In this document: positions 1 through 7,911 of the stretch, in pieces | Layout: each line of letters begins with the position of its first letter | How positions within the stretch are numbered: position 1 is the first letter of the stretch | Assembly (NCBI GenBank): GCA_023136395.1 | Contig: JAGLRI010000054.1 | Coordinates: forward strand, 1 to 8,099 | Source of the DNA: Candidatus Bathyarchaeota archaeon | GTDB lineage: Archaea > Thermoproteota > Bathyarchaeia > Bathyarchaeales > Bathyarchaeaceae | DNA: 8,099 nucleotides | Direction: 5' to 3' | The notes under the pieces: generated by a model | The model's database searches: none | What the model was told of the DNA's origin: nothing | Seen by the model: only the letters and a program-made list of their open reading frames with translations | Program-made: the position numbers and the translations under genes

Positions 1-278
1 TCTTTTACACGTGCAGGTTTTAAGGCATTTTTTATGAATTGAATAGGATTTTCAGAGTATTCAATTATTTCATGTTTTTTTCCAGTCATTCTTTCTAGAG
101 TTTGAATGTTTCTGCCTCCTTTTCCTATGGCAAGCCCCATTTCTCCTTGCTTCACAACAAAAATTATACGGTTAAGTTCTTCGTCAATAATACAATCCCT
201 CACGTTTGCCCCAGTAATGCTTTGAAAAAGAGCAATGCATTGCATCTCTCGGCTTGTGAATCTTATTCCGCTAGACAT
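1..278 (-). CDS. nusA: Archaeal NusA-like KH-domain transcription factor, N-terminal part (runs off the left edge)
   Basis: This frame encodes the first 92 residues of an archaeal NusA; the 3' end lies outside the window. Archaeal NusA proteins are short (about 140 residues) and consist of two KH RNA-binding domains, without the N-terminal and S1 domains of bacterial NusA. The visible part covers the first KH domain: the stretch GLAIGKGGRNIQ (residues 48-59) contains the GxxG nucleic-acid-binding loop GKGG (52-55), preceded by the typical TGANVRDCIID (22-32) and a beta strand IIFVVK. About 50 residues, mainly the second KH domain, should be missing. The start is the ATG at 278: an in-frame TGA lies immediately upstream, and a GGAGG sits 6 nt before it. 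The gene overlaps the end of rpl30e by 8 nt. A role in RNA binding during transcription or termination is assumed from the family; archaeal NusA is less well characterised than the bacterial protein. Confidence 0.93.
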   Translation of the reverse strand, partial: MSSGIRFTSREMQCIALFQSITGANVRDCIIDEELNRIIFVVKQGEMGLAIGKGGRNIQTLERMTGKKHEIIEYSENPIQFIKNALKPARVK

Positions 279-582
279 TCATAGCCTCCGTAAGCTGTAG
301 TATATTTGAGTTTCCTGGATCCTTAATAGTTAAGGCTGAAACCATAAAAGGCTTTCCACAAGCCATACCTAGATCTAAACTGGATCCATTATAAACAATG
401 GATGGAATATTGGACAGCTTACTATAGTATTCAATGTCCTCCCGAATGTTCTTTGGACAGTTAAAGGCTACAATTATTAGTTTAGCTTTTCCCACTCTGG
501 CTGCATTTAAGGTTTTGTTTCCTCCAAACAAAACTTTTCCAGTTTTCATGGTCATTGTTAGGGCTTTATTTATATCAATCAT
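271..582 (-). CDS. rpl30e: Large-subunit ribosomal protein L30e
   Basis: This 103-residue protein fits ribosomal protein L30e (eL30), an RNA-binding component of the large ribosomal subunit in archaea and eukaryotes and a member of the L7Ae/L30e/S12e/Gadd45 fold. The length is normal for the family (about 100 residues). Recognisable parts are the N-terminal basic segment KTGKVLFGGNKT (residues 13-24), the buried strand KAKLIIVAFNCP (32-43) with the following helix NIREDIEYYSKL, and the conserved SSLDLGMACGKPF region (67-79). The ATG at 582 overlaps the rpoA stop as ATGA (4 nt), and GAGGGG lies 5 nt upstream. Its place between rpoA and nusA is the standard archaeal arrangement, so it is almost certainly co-transcribed with the RNAP genes. 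The protein looks complete and intact. I find no sign of transfer. Confidence 0.95.
   Translation of the reverse strand: MIDINKALTMTMKTGKVLFGGNKTLNAARVGKAKLIIVAFNCPKNIREDIEYYSKLSNIPSIVYNGSSLDLGMACGKPFMVSALTIKDPGNSNILQLTEAMNV
285..289 (-). promoter_or_regulatory. Shine-Dalgarno site of nusA
   Basis: The minus strand reads GGAGG, 6 nt before the nusA ATG at 278. It lies inside the last codons of rpl30e and supports the choice of this start, which otherwise overlaps the preceding gene by 8 nt. Confidence 0.8.
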
Positions 583-3500
583 TCTTTCCCCTCTTGAGTT
601 GTTGGAGACATATATAGATTAACCAAACCTGTACCAATAGGTATATACTGACCCACTATTACGTTTTCAGTTACCCCTCCCAACGGATCGTTTTCACCTT
701 TGACAGCTGCTTGAATAATGTTTGCGACACTAATCTCGAAGGCTGCTCTAGCAAGCACACTATCTTTTTGGCCGCTAACCCCATGTCTTCCTATCTGCCG
801 TACTTGACTGGTTGTAGTCATTATATCGGATACCAGCATGACATGCCTTATGTCAACATCAAGACCCTGCTCTTCTAAGACACTAACAGCTTCTTGGATT
901 ATAGCGTTTCTAGCTGCTTCGATTCCTAGAGTACCAGCAATTTCATGTACGTTGTTGGTGATTGTTCGGGTGGGATCTATACCAGAGACTTCAAGAACCA
1001 TTGGTAGGTTAGAACCATCTGTTCGTATTACCCATTCTCCACTTTCCTCGATAATAAGAACTCTACGGAAACCGGGTATTCCTTTAATTCGAAGCGTAGA
1101 AACCTTTCCGAGAAGTTTCTTGAGGTTCTTCGAACTTTCAGTTTTAAGGGTTAATTGATTCTCTGCGACTTTTATCGTGTAATTTTGTTGGAGCAAAGCT
1201 TCCTCTAACGTTTTTAATGTGACCTCTCTATCTTTCATCTTAGTTGGATCAAGTATAATTACAATCTCATCTGTTTCAGGATCTATGTATACGGATTGTG
1301 CAACATCCTCTGTGGTTGTGTAAATAATTTCGCGAGCTACTTCAGTAATTTTTTCTCTACTTGTTCGATGTTCCTTGTCCAAGTAAATAGACATGATAGG
1401 AGTGGATGGTTCTCGCCGAGCGTCAACGATTTCAATAAGACGGGGTAATCCGAGAGTTACGTTTTGTTCTCTAACACCAGCATAATGAAATGTTCGAAGC
1501 GTCATCTGGGTCCCCGGTTCACCCATGGATTGTGCAGCTATTACTCCAACAGCTTCACCAGGCTCAACAAGGGCTTTTCTAAAGTTTTCTAAAGTTGAGG
1601 AGACCGTTTTATCTACTCCTTCTTGTGACAGATCAGCTTTAAACAAACCCTTTTTTAATTCTTCAAGAAGGAGGGGTGTAAGTTGTCCCTCAACTTTCTT
1701 AATTTTTTCTTTGATGTATTGTTTAGAGGCAGGCACACCTTTCCCCATCATGATATTGATTTGCTCAATGAGCCGGAGGACATTCACGGCTTTTCCATGA
1801 TCACTCTTTGCTGGATCTACACCATCTTCACCATAGCTGAATTGAATAATGTTTCCAATCGAATTCCGAACTGTTTGGTCATATTCAACGCGTAAGTGCT
1901 CTAAGGCGTTGATAAGCCTTCTCTGCATGTATCCGCTCCGTTGAGTTCGCACGGCAGTATCCACTAATCCCTCTCGCCCACCCATTGCATGGAAGAAAAA
2001 TTCAATAGGATCTAAACCATCTCTAAAACAAGAGTATACAAATCCTCTAGCCTTAGGAGAGGGATCCCCCTGCTTAAAGTGAGGTAAGGCACGATCAACG
2101 TATCCACGCATAATTCGCTTTCCTCGTACAGATTGTTGCCCAACACACGCGGTCATTTGACCTATATTAAGGCTCGATCCTCTTGCACTGGTTCTTGTCA
2201 TGATCACTCCTGAGTTGTTCATATCCAAACCTTTGTCTGCGGCTCTTCCTGCTTTGTCTCTAGCTTCAGCTAACTCGTTCATTACGTAGATTTCGAATGA
2301 TTCAGCGAGGGTTTGACCGGGTAGTCTTTGCAGTGTTCCTTTACGATAGGTATTAATCAATTCACGTATTCGATCTTCAGATTCTCCCATTAACCGATCG
2401 ATTTTCCCTTTTACTGGACGAGATAACTCAAGTTCATCGAAAGAGTAAGTAAAACCGCGCATAGTCAAAAAGATTTTTAGGATTCGACACACATGATTAA
2501 GAAATTGTCGCGCGACTTGAGTTCCATAATCCTTTATAATTCGATGGAGAAGGGTTTCTGACTGCTCAGCTCCTATGGAGTTTTTGTCAATTACACCACA
2601 TCTCAATACACCGTCTTTAACGACTACGTATTCATCATAAGGACATTCTTCACGAAGGCAGCGATTGCATCCACGACAAACGGATGACTTTAAAGCGTAG
2701 TTTAAGCCTTTTGGAATAAATAAACTAAATATCTGCTTTCCAGTCCACAGAGGTTTAGGCTCCTTTACCACAGGTTCAGGAAGAAGATCAGAATAACCTG
2801 TAGCTACTATCAGTCTACAGACTTCATCCTTTGTAAGGAGAGTGGACTTTTTTGTTAAAATATAAGCAGCAGTTATGAAATCTCGGATTGCCCCTATTAT
2901 AGGACCACCAAACCTAGGAGATAGAATTTGGTCTTGAACTTGCATTAGAAGTCGAGCTTCGGTTTGTGCCTCTTCGCTCTGTGGTATATGAAGGTTCATT
3001 TCATCTCCGTCGAAGTCAGCATTGTAAGGTGGACAAATGCATAGATGAAGGCGAAATGTTTTGTAAGGTAAAACACGAACATAATGTGCCATTATGGACA
3101 TTCGGTGAAGAGATGGTTGTCTATTAAAGAGTGCAACATCGCCATTCTTTAGATGGCGTTCCAAAATGAAGCCTGGTTCTAAGCCCTCAGCGATTTTTTC
3201 TCGGTCAGTAACGAATTCTAGTCGAACACGTTTACCATCCTGTCTTACAATGTAAAGCGCACCGGGGTATTTATCTGGCCCATTTATCACCAAACTTCGC
3301 ATTTCATCAATATTCGATGTGGTGACCTTCTCAGGCACCGAAAGTCTTTTCGTAATAGCAAGGGGAACTCCCACTTCGTTAATGTCTAGATTTGGGTCTG
3401 GAGATATTACGGTACGGGCAGAAAAATCAACTCTTTTACCGGAGAGGTTAGTCCTGAATCGTCCTTCCTTTCCTTTAAGGCGTTGCGAAATTGTCTTAAG

Positions 3501-4394
3501 TGCTCTTCCAGAACGGTGCCTTGCAGGAGGAATCCCTGAGGCTTGATTATTAAAGTATGTGGTAACATGATATTGTAGAAGCTCAGACAAATCTTGAATT
3601 ATAAGTGTAGGAGCCCCCGCTTCCATGTTTTCCTTAAGCCGTTGATTTATACGAATTATGTCAACGAGCTTATGAGTTAAATCGTCCTCCGAGCGAGTAC
3701 CTGACTCGAGGGTTATGGAAGGCCTTACAAATAGCGGTGGAACAGGAAGAACTTGAAGAACCATCCATTCTGAACGAGCGGTTTTTGGGTTTAAACCAAA
3801 TAATTCAAGGTCACTATCTTGTATCCGTTCGAGTCTATCTCGAACTATGCTTGGTGTTAATCGTTGTGCACCTTCTTCCTGGACTTCGTGGAAACTCGTA
3901 GGTTTTGAGAGAGTAATTTTGTATTGCGGAGCTCCACAATGAGGGCATTCCCGACTTTTCCTTGCTGTCTTTAAAACTGTCTTGAAAAATTGATTAGGGA
4001 CTTCACCCATTAGCTTTTTAACTTGCTCGAGTCTAGCATTAATTTTAGTGATTTGATTAGTGGACAAAAGCACGCGCCCACAATTTCTACACGTTATTCT
4101 GAGAATATCATAGATTATTTTAATAAATTCAATGTGAATTATGGGAACTGCCAACTCAATGTGACCGAAGTGTCCTGGACATCGCGTGGCTGTGTTACCA
4201 CAGGTTTTACATCGCTGCCTCGGTTCAAGAGTTCCCAACCGCCCATCCATCAATCCTGCGTGTAACGGAACCCCGTCTTCGTCATAAGTATCGGCGGTTT
4301 GTATCTCTGCAACAGAATATCTACGTATGTTTTGTGGAGATAGTACTCCAAAAAAGATCTTATCTATAATTTTATGGATAGTCCCCATTGACAT
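579..4394 (-). CDS. rpoA: DNA-directed RNA polymerase largest subunit, unsplit (A' + A'' in one protein)
   Basis: This is the 1271-residue catalytic subunit of archaeal RNA polymerase (homologue of bacterial beta' and eukaryotic Rpb1). Domains in order: clamp zinc site C62/C65/C72/H75; second cysteine pair set C102/C105 with C150/C153; the LSGKRVDFSARTVISPDPNL segment (317-336); the Mg-binding active-site loop NADFDGDEMNLH (458-469, Asp460/462/464); a cysteine cluster at 573-584; bridge helix around 804-832; then, without a break, the A'' part with the trigger-loop region EPGEAVGVIAAQSMGEPGTQ (944-963) and LGLPRLIEIVDARREPSTP (981-999), ending in ENVIVGQYIPIGTG (1243-1256). Most archaea split this protein at about residues 870-935 here. 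No stop, frameshift or intein is present. The ATG at 4394 lies 1 nt past the rpoB stop, with AAGGAG 10 nt upstream; a second ATG two codons later is less well spaced. The stop overlaps rpl30e by 4 nt. The subunit works with RpoB, which is encoded just upstream. Confidence 0.98.
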   Translation of the reverse strand: MSMGTIHKIIDKIFFGVLSPQNIRRYSVAEIQTADTYDEDGVPLHAGLMDGRLGTLEPRQRCKTCGNTATRCPGHFGHIELAVPIIHIEFIKIIYDILRITCRNCGRVLLSTNQITKINARLEQVKKLMGEVPNQFFKTVLKTARKSRECPHCGAPQYKITLSKPTSFHEVQEEGAQRLTPSIVRDRLERIQDSDLELFGLNPKTARSEWMVLQVLPVPPLFVRPSITLESGTRSEDDLTHKLVDIIRINQRLKENMEAGAPTLIIQDLSELLQYHVTTYFNNQASGIPPARHRSGRALKTISQRLKGKEGRFRTNLSGKRVDFSARTVISPDPNLDINEVGVPLAITKRLSVPEKVTTSNIDEMRSLVINGPDKYPGALYIVRQDGKRVRLEFVTDREKIAEGLEPGFILERHLKNGDVALFNRQPSLHRMSIMAHYVRVLPYKTFRLHLCICPPYNADFDGDEMNLHIPQSEEAQTEARLLMQVQDQILSPRFGGPIIGAIRDFITAAYILTKKSTLLTKDEVCRLIVATGYSDLLPEPVVKEPKPLWTGKQIFSLFIPKGLNYALKSSVCRGCNRCLREECPYDEYVVVKDGVLRCGVIDKNSIGAEQSETLLHRIIKDYGTQVARQFLNHVCRILKIFLTMRGFTYSFDELELSRPVKGKIDRLMGESEDRIRELINTYRKGTLQRLPGQTLAESFEIYVMNELAEARDKAGRAADKGLDMNNSGVIMTRTSARGSSLNIGQMTACVGQQSVRGKRIMRGYVDRALPHFKQGDPSPKARGFVYSCFRDGLDPIEFFFHAMGGREGLVDTAVRTQRSGYMQRRLINALEHLRVEYDQTVRNSIGNIIQFSYGEDGVDPAKSDHGKAVNVLRLIEQINIMMGKGVPASKQYIKEKIKKVEGQLTPLLLEELKKGLFKADLSQEGVDKTVSSTLENFRKALVEPGEAVGVIAAQSMGEPGTQMTLRTFHYAGVREQNVTLGLPRLIEIVDARREPSTPIMSIYLDKEHRTSREKITEVAREIIYTTTEDVAQSVYIDPETDEIVIILDPTKMKDREVTLKTLEEALLQQNYTIKVAENQLTLKTESSKNLKKLLGKVSTLRIKGIPGFRRVLIIEESGEWVIRTDGSNLPMVLEVSGIDPTRTITNNVHEIAGTLGIEAARNAIIQEAVSVLEEQGLDVDIRHVMLVSDIMTTTSQVRQIGRHGVSGQKDSVLARAAFEISVANIIQAAVKGENDPLGGVTENVIVGQYIPIGTGLVNLYMSPTTQEGKE
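588..593 (-). promoter_or_regulatory. Shine-Dalgarno site of rpl30e
   Basis: The minus strand reads GAGGGG, 5 nt before the rpl30e ATG at 582. It is embedded in the last codons of rpoA. With the ATGA stop/start overlap it suggests that ribosomes finishing rpoA can reinitiate here. Confidence 0.7.
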
Positions 4395-4395
4395 T

Positions 4396-7300
4396 TTAAA
4401 CGCTCTCCTTTAATGTAAGGCGAGGCACTACACAAAGGCTCATCATCTCTTGTAAGAGAAGCTTAAAAGCGTAGGAAACGACCACTGGAGAAATCTGTGC
4501 TTTATCTTCGCATAGTCGACACACATACTTACGTTGTCTATTGTCGTAGTACGAGAGGTAACCGCATCGCTCGCAGGTATATAAAACATACTTATCGGAC
4601 TCTTCAAGCAAACGATCTCGCAATAACATTGCAGCGCCGTATCCTAGTAAGCAATCTCTCTCCATCTCGCCAAATCGTAGCCCACCCCCTCTAGCGCGAC
4701 CTTCTGTTGGCTGTCTCGTGAGCATTTGAACCTGACCTCGTGCTCTCGCGTGAATCTTATCTCTAACCATATGGTGGAGTTTTTGATAGTAGACAACTCC
4801 TACGAAAATTTCAGCAACAAATTTTTCACCAGTAATACCGTTGTAAAAAACTTCTCGACCCGTGTGACTGAAGCCCAGATTGGTTAACATTCTTTTTAAT
4901 TCCTCCGGCTTTTCATTGGTGAAGGGCGTTCCATCAACGGGCATACCTCTTCCTGCGGCTACTTTTCCAGCCATAGACTCGAGGAATTGCCCAATAGTCA
5001 TTCGAGATGGAATGGCGTGGGGATTAATTAAAATATCAGGAATGATACCGTCTGCAGTAAATGGCATATTTTCTTGAGGGATAACAATTCCTATAACACC
5101 CTTTTGTCCATGGCGAGAAGCGAATTTGTCACCTAATTCGGGGATACGTTGCTCACGCACCCTAATTTTTGCAAGTTTGTTTCCGTCAGATGTATCGGTA
5201 ATAAAAACAGCATCCACTATCCCTGTTTCAGCGGGTCTAACATCTACAGAAGTATCTCGCATAGTTGGACCCCTAATCTCGAATTCCTTATATTCTTCAA
5301 GGAAGCGAGGTGGGCTCATTCTCCCAACTAGAACGTCGCCTCCAACTACTTCAGATTCTAGGCTAATGATACCATCCGTTTCGAGAAAGCGGTAATATTG
5401 CTCCCCTCGATACCCTCGAATACCTTGCTCGGGAGTAACAAATTGGTCTCTTGATCCCCCAAGATATTGACGGGATTCAGCCGTATAAATTCGATAAAAT
5501 GTCGACCGCTCTAAACCACGTTCGATGGATGATTTGTTAAAGATTACAGCGTCTTCCATGTTGTACCCTTCATAGGATATAAAAGCTACGACGCAATTCT
5601 GTCCTGAAGGACGAAGGTCATATCCTATAATATCCAGGGAATTTGTCTTAACGAGAGGCGTTTGTGGATAATGAAGAATGTGGGAACGGGAGTCAACTCG
5701 GAGAAGAAAGTTTGTGGCACCCACTCCAAGCGCTTGTTTTGACATGGCTGCCTCATAAGAATTGCGTGGGGACTGATTGTGCTCAGCATAGGGTATGGTT
5801 GAGGCGCATATTCCAAGAATTGTGTAAGGTGCTATCTCCGAATGAGTGTGTTCAGATGTAATTTCCTTAAAAGTAATAGCAACCAGCGCGTTTTCTTCCT
5901 CCTCTGCGTCAAGGTACTCAATTATACCGCGTTTAACAAGGTCTTTCCACCCCCACTCCCCGGAACGAATTTTTTCTATATGCTCAGGTTGTAAGGTAGA
6001 AACCCCTTTTTTGACGACAATCAAGGGTCGACGCGTTCGACCCTGATTACAATTTAGATAAATATCATTTCTATGTCCGTTATCACTAGAGAAATAGGCG
6101 AGGTTAACTTCTGTTGAAATTTCGCTCCTCCTACGTTTTTCCCTAAATTCAGCAACAAACTCTTGCGGCGATTCGTGATAACCAATAGGAGAACCATTCA
6201 CAAAAACCTTAGCACCTGATTCCCTCAACGTCACACTAGCATCCTGAACAGGAATAACGCCAAGACGATAAAGAGTTTGCTTTACTCCCCCAGAGTCGAT
6301 TCCAACGGAGATATGAGCTGACAAAGCAAGGTTATTTACTAAACCACAGTTTGACCCTTCAGGTGTTTCATTAGGGCACAATCGTCCCCAATGGGTTGGA
6401 TGTAGGTCTCTCGCCTCGAAGTTAGGTTGGCTGCGGCTGAGAGGGGATTGCACCCTTCGCAGATGGCTCAGAGCAGAGATACTATTTGTGCGATCAAGAA
6501 GTTGGGTAATGCCGACTCGTCCCAATCCCCAGTTTCCTGTTGCAAGAGCGTGTTTAAGCCGATTACCAACAATTCCAGGGCGAACAGCAATGGAGATATT
6601 AAGCCTTCGTCGTTTAGCACCCATTCGTTCAAGTTGATATTTTATATCGCGACATAGATTCCTGAAAGCGACTCTGAAAAGATCAGCAAGTAGAGGCCCA
6701 GCTAGTTTTAAGCGTTTATTTTTAAAGTGGTCCTTATCGTCAGTTTTTCGTCTTCCAAGTTTTAATTCGATAGCACGACAGGCCATCTCCCCAAGGAAGA
6801 ATGATTTTTCTTTCCGGCTTTCAGGTATACGGGCAAGATGAGGCAAAAAATTTCGATCAAGAATGGTTTCAGCTCTTCTGAGGCGATATTCTTCGCCTTG
6901 TCCATGTGCTACACGATTCCCGATGTATAGTATAGCACTTTTAATTGTGTCAACACCTACAGCTGCTTCAAATGAAGGTTCAAGTTGGTTTTGAATGATT
7001 TTTTCCGTAGAAACAGTCTTAGCAACCTCAAAGTCAGATTCTAATCCGAGCGCTCGCATCAAAATTACTAACGGAATTAAAGTAGGTACACCGGGCATTG
7101 AAACGTAAATTGCACCATCCGGCTTTATTCGTAGTTCGATTCGTGCTCTAAAGCCAACAGTTGTGGAAAAAACCTTGGATTGATAAACAGGCTTTGCGCC
7201 ACGCGTGTCAATGTCTACAAGAATACTGTTCGGAGCTAAATCCTCCATAGCAACAATGGCGCGTTCAGAACCATTAATAATAAAGTAGCCACCTGGATCC

Positions 7301-7764
7301 TTTGGATCCTCCCCATAGTTAATGAGCTTTTCTGGGGATAGTTGTGAAAGAAAGCAAAGTTTGGATTTTAGCATTATTGGAAGTGCGCCTATCAAGATGA
7401 GCTCGGTCTCCTGCTCTCTACCATTAATTATGGGAGTAATCTCTAAGGAGAGAGGTGCGAGGTAGCTAAGACTACGAAATCGGGCTTCCATAGGGTAAAT
7501 CTCGTGTTTCGTACCATCAGCTTCAGTAGTATAAGGTCCACTGATTTTTGATACAGGATCGTGAATGAATATTTGACCAAACTTTATTTTGTATGGATTT
7601 TCTGGAACTCCAATTTCTATTTCGCCAGTTTCATCGATGACCTCCTGAAGGCCGCGTTCAATAAACGCATTGTAAGAGTCGAGATGCTGCCTAACCAACC
7701 CCTCCTCCTCGAAAAAGGATTTTTGAAGAAGAACAAGATCACTTTGCGAAATTTCCAACTTCAT
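4396..7764 (-). CDS. rpoB: DNA-directed RNA polymerase second-largest subunit, unsplit RpoB
   Basis: This is the second catalytic RNAP subunit (homologue of bacterial beta and Rpb2), 1122 residues from the preferred ATG. B' and B'' are joined, unlike in methanogens and haloarchaea, where the gene is split. Landmarks, numbered from that ATG: EDPKDPGGYFIINGSER in the lobe region (152-168); fork region with LHPTHWGRLCPNETPEG (454-470); AEHNQSPRNSYEAAM (660-674); EGYNMEDA with the acidic pair E737/D738; GDKFASRHGQKG with Lys880 and Lys888, which match the active-site lysines of Rpb2; and a C-terminal zinc ribbon C1064/C1067/C1082/C1085. The length is normal and no inteins interrupt the motifs. 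The frame can also open at a TTG at 7770, but GAGGT ends at that base, so the ATG at 7764 (5 nt spacing) is the better start. The gene heads the operon. Its usual upstream neighbour rpoH is absent; instead there is a leader and a tRNA gene. Confidence 0.98.
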   Translation of the reverse strand: MKLEISQSDLVLLQKSFFEEEGLVRQHLDSYNAFIERGLQEVIDETGEIEIGVPENPYKIKFGQIFIHDPVSKISGPYTTEADGTKHEIYPMEARFRSLSYLAPLSLEITPIINGREQETELILIGALPIMLKSKLCFLSQLSPEKLINYGEDPKDPGGYFIINGSERAIVAMEDLAPNSILVDIDTRGAKPVYQSKVFSTTVGFRARIELRIKPDGAIYVSMPGVPTLIPLVILMRALGLESDFEVAKTVSTEKIIQNQLEPSFEAAVGVDTIKSAILYIGNRVAHGQGEEYRLRRAETILDRNFLPHLARIPESRKEKSFFLGEMACRAIELKLGRRKTDDKDHFKNKRLKLAGPLLADLFRVAFRNLCRDIKYQLERMGAKRRRLNISIAVRPGIVGNRLKHALATGNWGLGRVGITQLLDRTNSISALSHLRRVQSPLSRSQPNFEARDLHPTHWGRLCPNETPEGSNCGLVNNLALSAHISVGIDSGGVKQTLYRLGVIPVQDASVTLRESGAKVFVNGSPIGYHESPQEFVAEFREKRRRSEISTEVNLAYFSSDNGHRNDIYLNCNQGRTRRPLIVVKKGVSTLQPEHIEKIRSGEWGWKDLVKRGIIEYLDAEEEENALVAITFKEITSEHTHSEIAPYTILGICASTIPYAEHNQSPRNSYEAAMSKQALGVGATNFLLRVDSRSHILHYPQTPLVKTNSLDIIGYDLRPSGQNCVVAFISYEGYNMEDAVIFNKSSIERGLERSTFYRIYTAESRQYLGGSRDQFVTPEQGIRGYRGEQYYRFLETDGIISLESEVVGGDVLVGRMSPPRFLEEYKEFEIRGPTMRDTSVDVRPAETGIVDAVFITDTSDGNKLAKIRVREQRIPELGDKFASRHGQKGVIGIVIPQENMPFTADGIIPDILINPHAIPSRMTIGQFLESMAGKVAAGRGMPVDGTPFTNEKPEELKRMLTNLGFSHTGREVFYNGITGEKFVAEIFVGVVYYQKLHHMVRDKIHARARGQVQMLTRQPTEGRARGGGLRFGEMERDCLLGYGAAMLLRDRLLEESDKYVLYTCERCGYLSYYDNRQRKYVCRLCEDKAQISPVVVSYAFKLLLQEMMSLCVVPRLTLKESV
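4405..4410 (-). promoter_or_regulatory. Shine-Dalgarno site of rpoA
   Basis: The minus strand reads AAGGAG within the last codons of rpoB, 10 nt before the rpoA ATG at 4394. The spacing is slightly long for the first ATG but much too long (16 nt) for the ATG two codons downstream, so it favours the first. Confidence 0.65.
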
Positions 7765-7898
7765 CAACAACCTCTAAAACTATGTTCATAATACTTTTTA
7801 GCATCCATACAGGTTAGCTCTTTACCCAAACTTAAAGATTCCTCACAGGAGCATGCGGTTATCCAATCTGAAAAACCGAGTCTCCAAAGTGTTTTCAA
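7764..7898 (-). CDS. Possible small leader ORF abutting rpoB (44 residues, unknown function)
   Basis: An open frame runs without stops from 7928 to a TGA at 7766-7764, and that TGA overlaps the rpoB ATG as TGATG. Counting from the TTG at 7898 gives 44 residues. They begin MKTLWRLGFSDW, continue through ACSCEESLSLGKELTC, and end YYEHSFRGC, with four cysteines. I do not recognise a family. It has no similarity to RpoH that I can see, although rpoH normally sits here. Against it: the start is a TTG with no properly spaced Shine-Dalgarno, the only in-frame ATG (7808) would leave 14 residues, and in AT-rich DNA a frame of 54 codons can occur by chance. It overlaps the leader inverted repeat. If translated, the stop/start overlap would couple it to rpoB. 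I regard it as a candidate, not an established gene. Confidence 0.25.
   Translation of the reverse strand: MKTLWRLGFSDWITACSCEESLSLGKELTCMDAKKYYEHSFRGC
7770..7775 (-). promoter_or_regulatory. Shine-Dalgarno site that decides the rpoB start
   Basis: The minus strand reads AGAGGT, ending 5 nt before the ATG at 7764. The in-frame TTG at 7770 begins at the last base of this motif and could not use it. This favours a protein beginning MKLEISQSD rather than MLMKLEIS. Confidence 0.75.
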
Positions 7899-7911
7899 AC
7901 CTTTTTTGGAG
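7882..7911 (-). repeat. Inverted repeat (possible RNA hairpin) in the rpoB leader
   Basis: A perfect 7-nt inverted repeat, CTCCAAA and TTTGGAG on the minus strand, encloses 16 nt. The inner part can pair further (an AAAG/CUUU and a GUU/AAC segment with small bulges). If transcription starts at the candidate promoter upstream, the hairpin would lie near the 5' end of the rpoB mRNA. A CCTCC overlaps the first arm and is complementary to Shine-Dalgarno sequences. The arms are short, so chance is possible. Confidence 0.35.

Noticed and set aside
102..284. 60-codon plus-strand frame
   Set aside because: It is antisense to nusA, whose KH-domain match is clear.
838..1158. 106-codon open frame on the plus strand
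   Set aside because: It is antisense to conserved rpoA coding sequence and its translation resembles no known protein; a shadow frame. The same holds for the other plus-strand frames across 434-7791.
5625..5816. 63-codon minus-strand frame within rpoB
   Set aside because: It lies out of frame inside a highly conserved RpoB segment (AEHNQSPRNSYEAAM) and has no independent support.
7295..7309. Two copies of GGATCC separated by TTT
   Set aside because: They encode the conserved DPKDPGG motif of RpoB, so protein constraint explains the repeat.
579..7764. Inteins, which often invade archaeal RNAP subunits
   Set aside because: The active-site and bridge-helix motifs of RpoA and the lysine, fork and zinc motifs of RpoB are contiguous, and both lengths are normal.
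7739..7804. 21-codon ORF (ATG at 7804) crossing the rpoB start in another frame
   Set aside because: It has no spaced Shine-Dalgarno, ends inside rpoB coding sequence and is too short to distinguish from chance.
7882..7911. Reading the leader inverted repeat as an intrinsic terminator of the tRNA gene
   Set aside because: It is about 165 nt from the tRNA 3' end and no T-run follows it on the minus strand; archaeal termination relies mainly on T-rich tracts rather than such hairpins.
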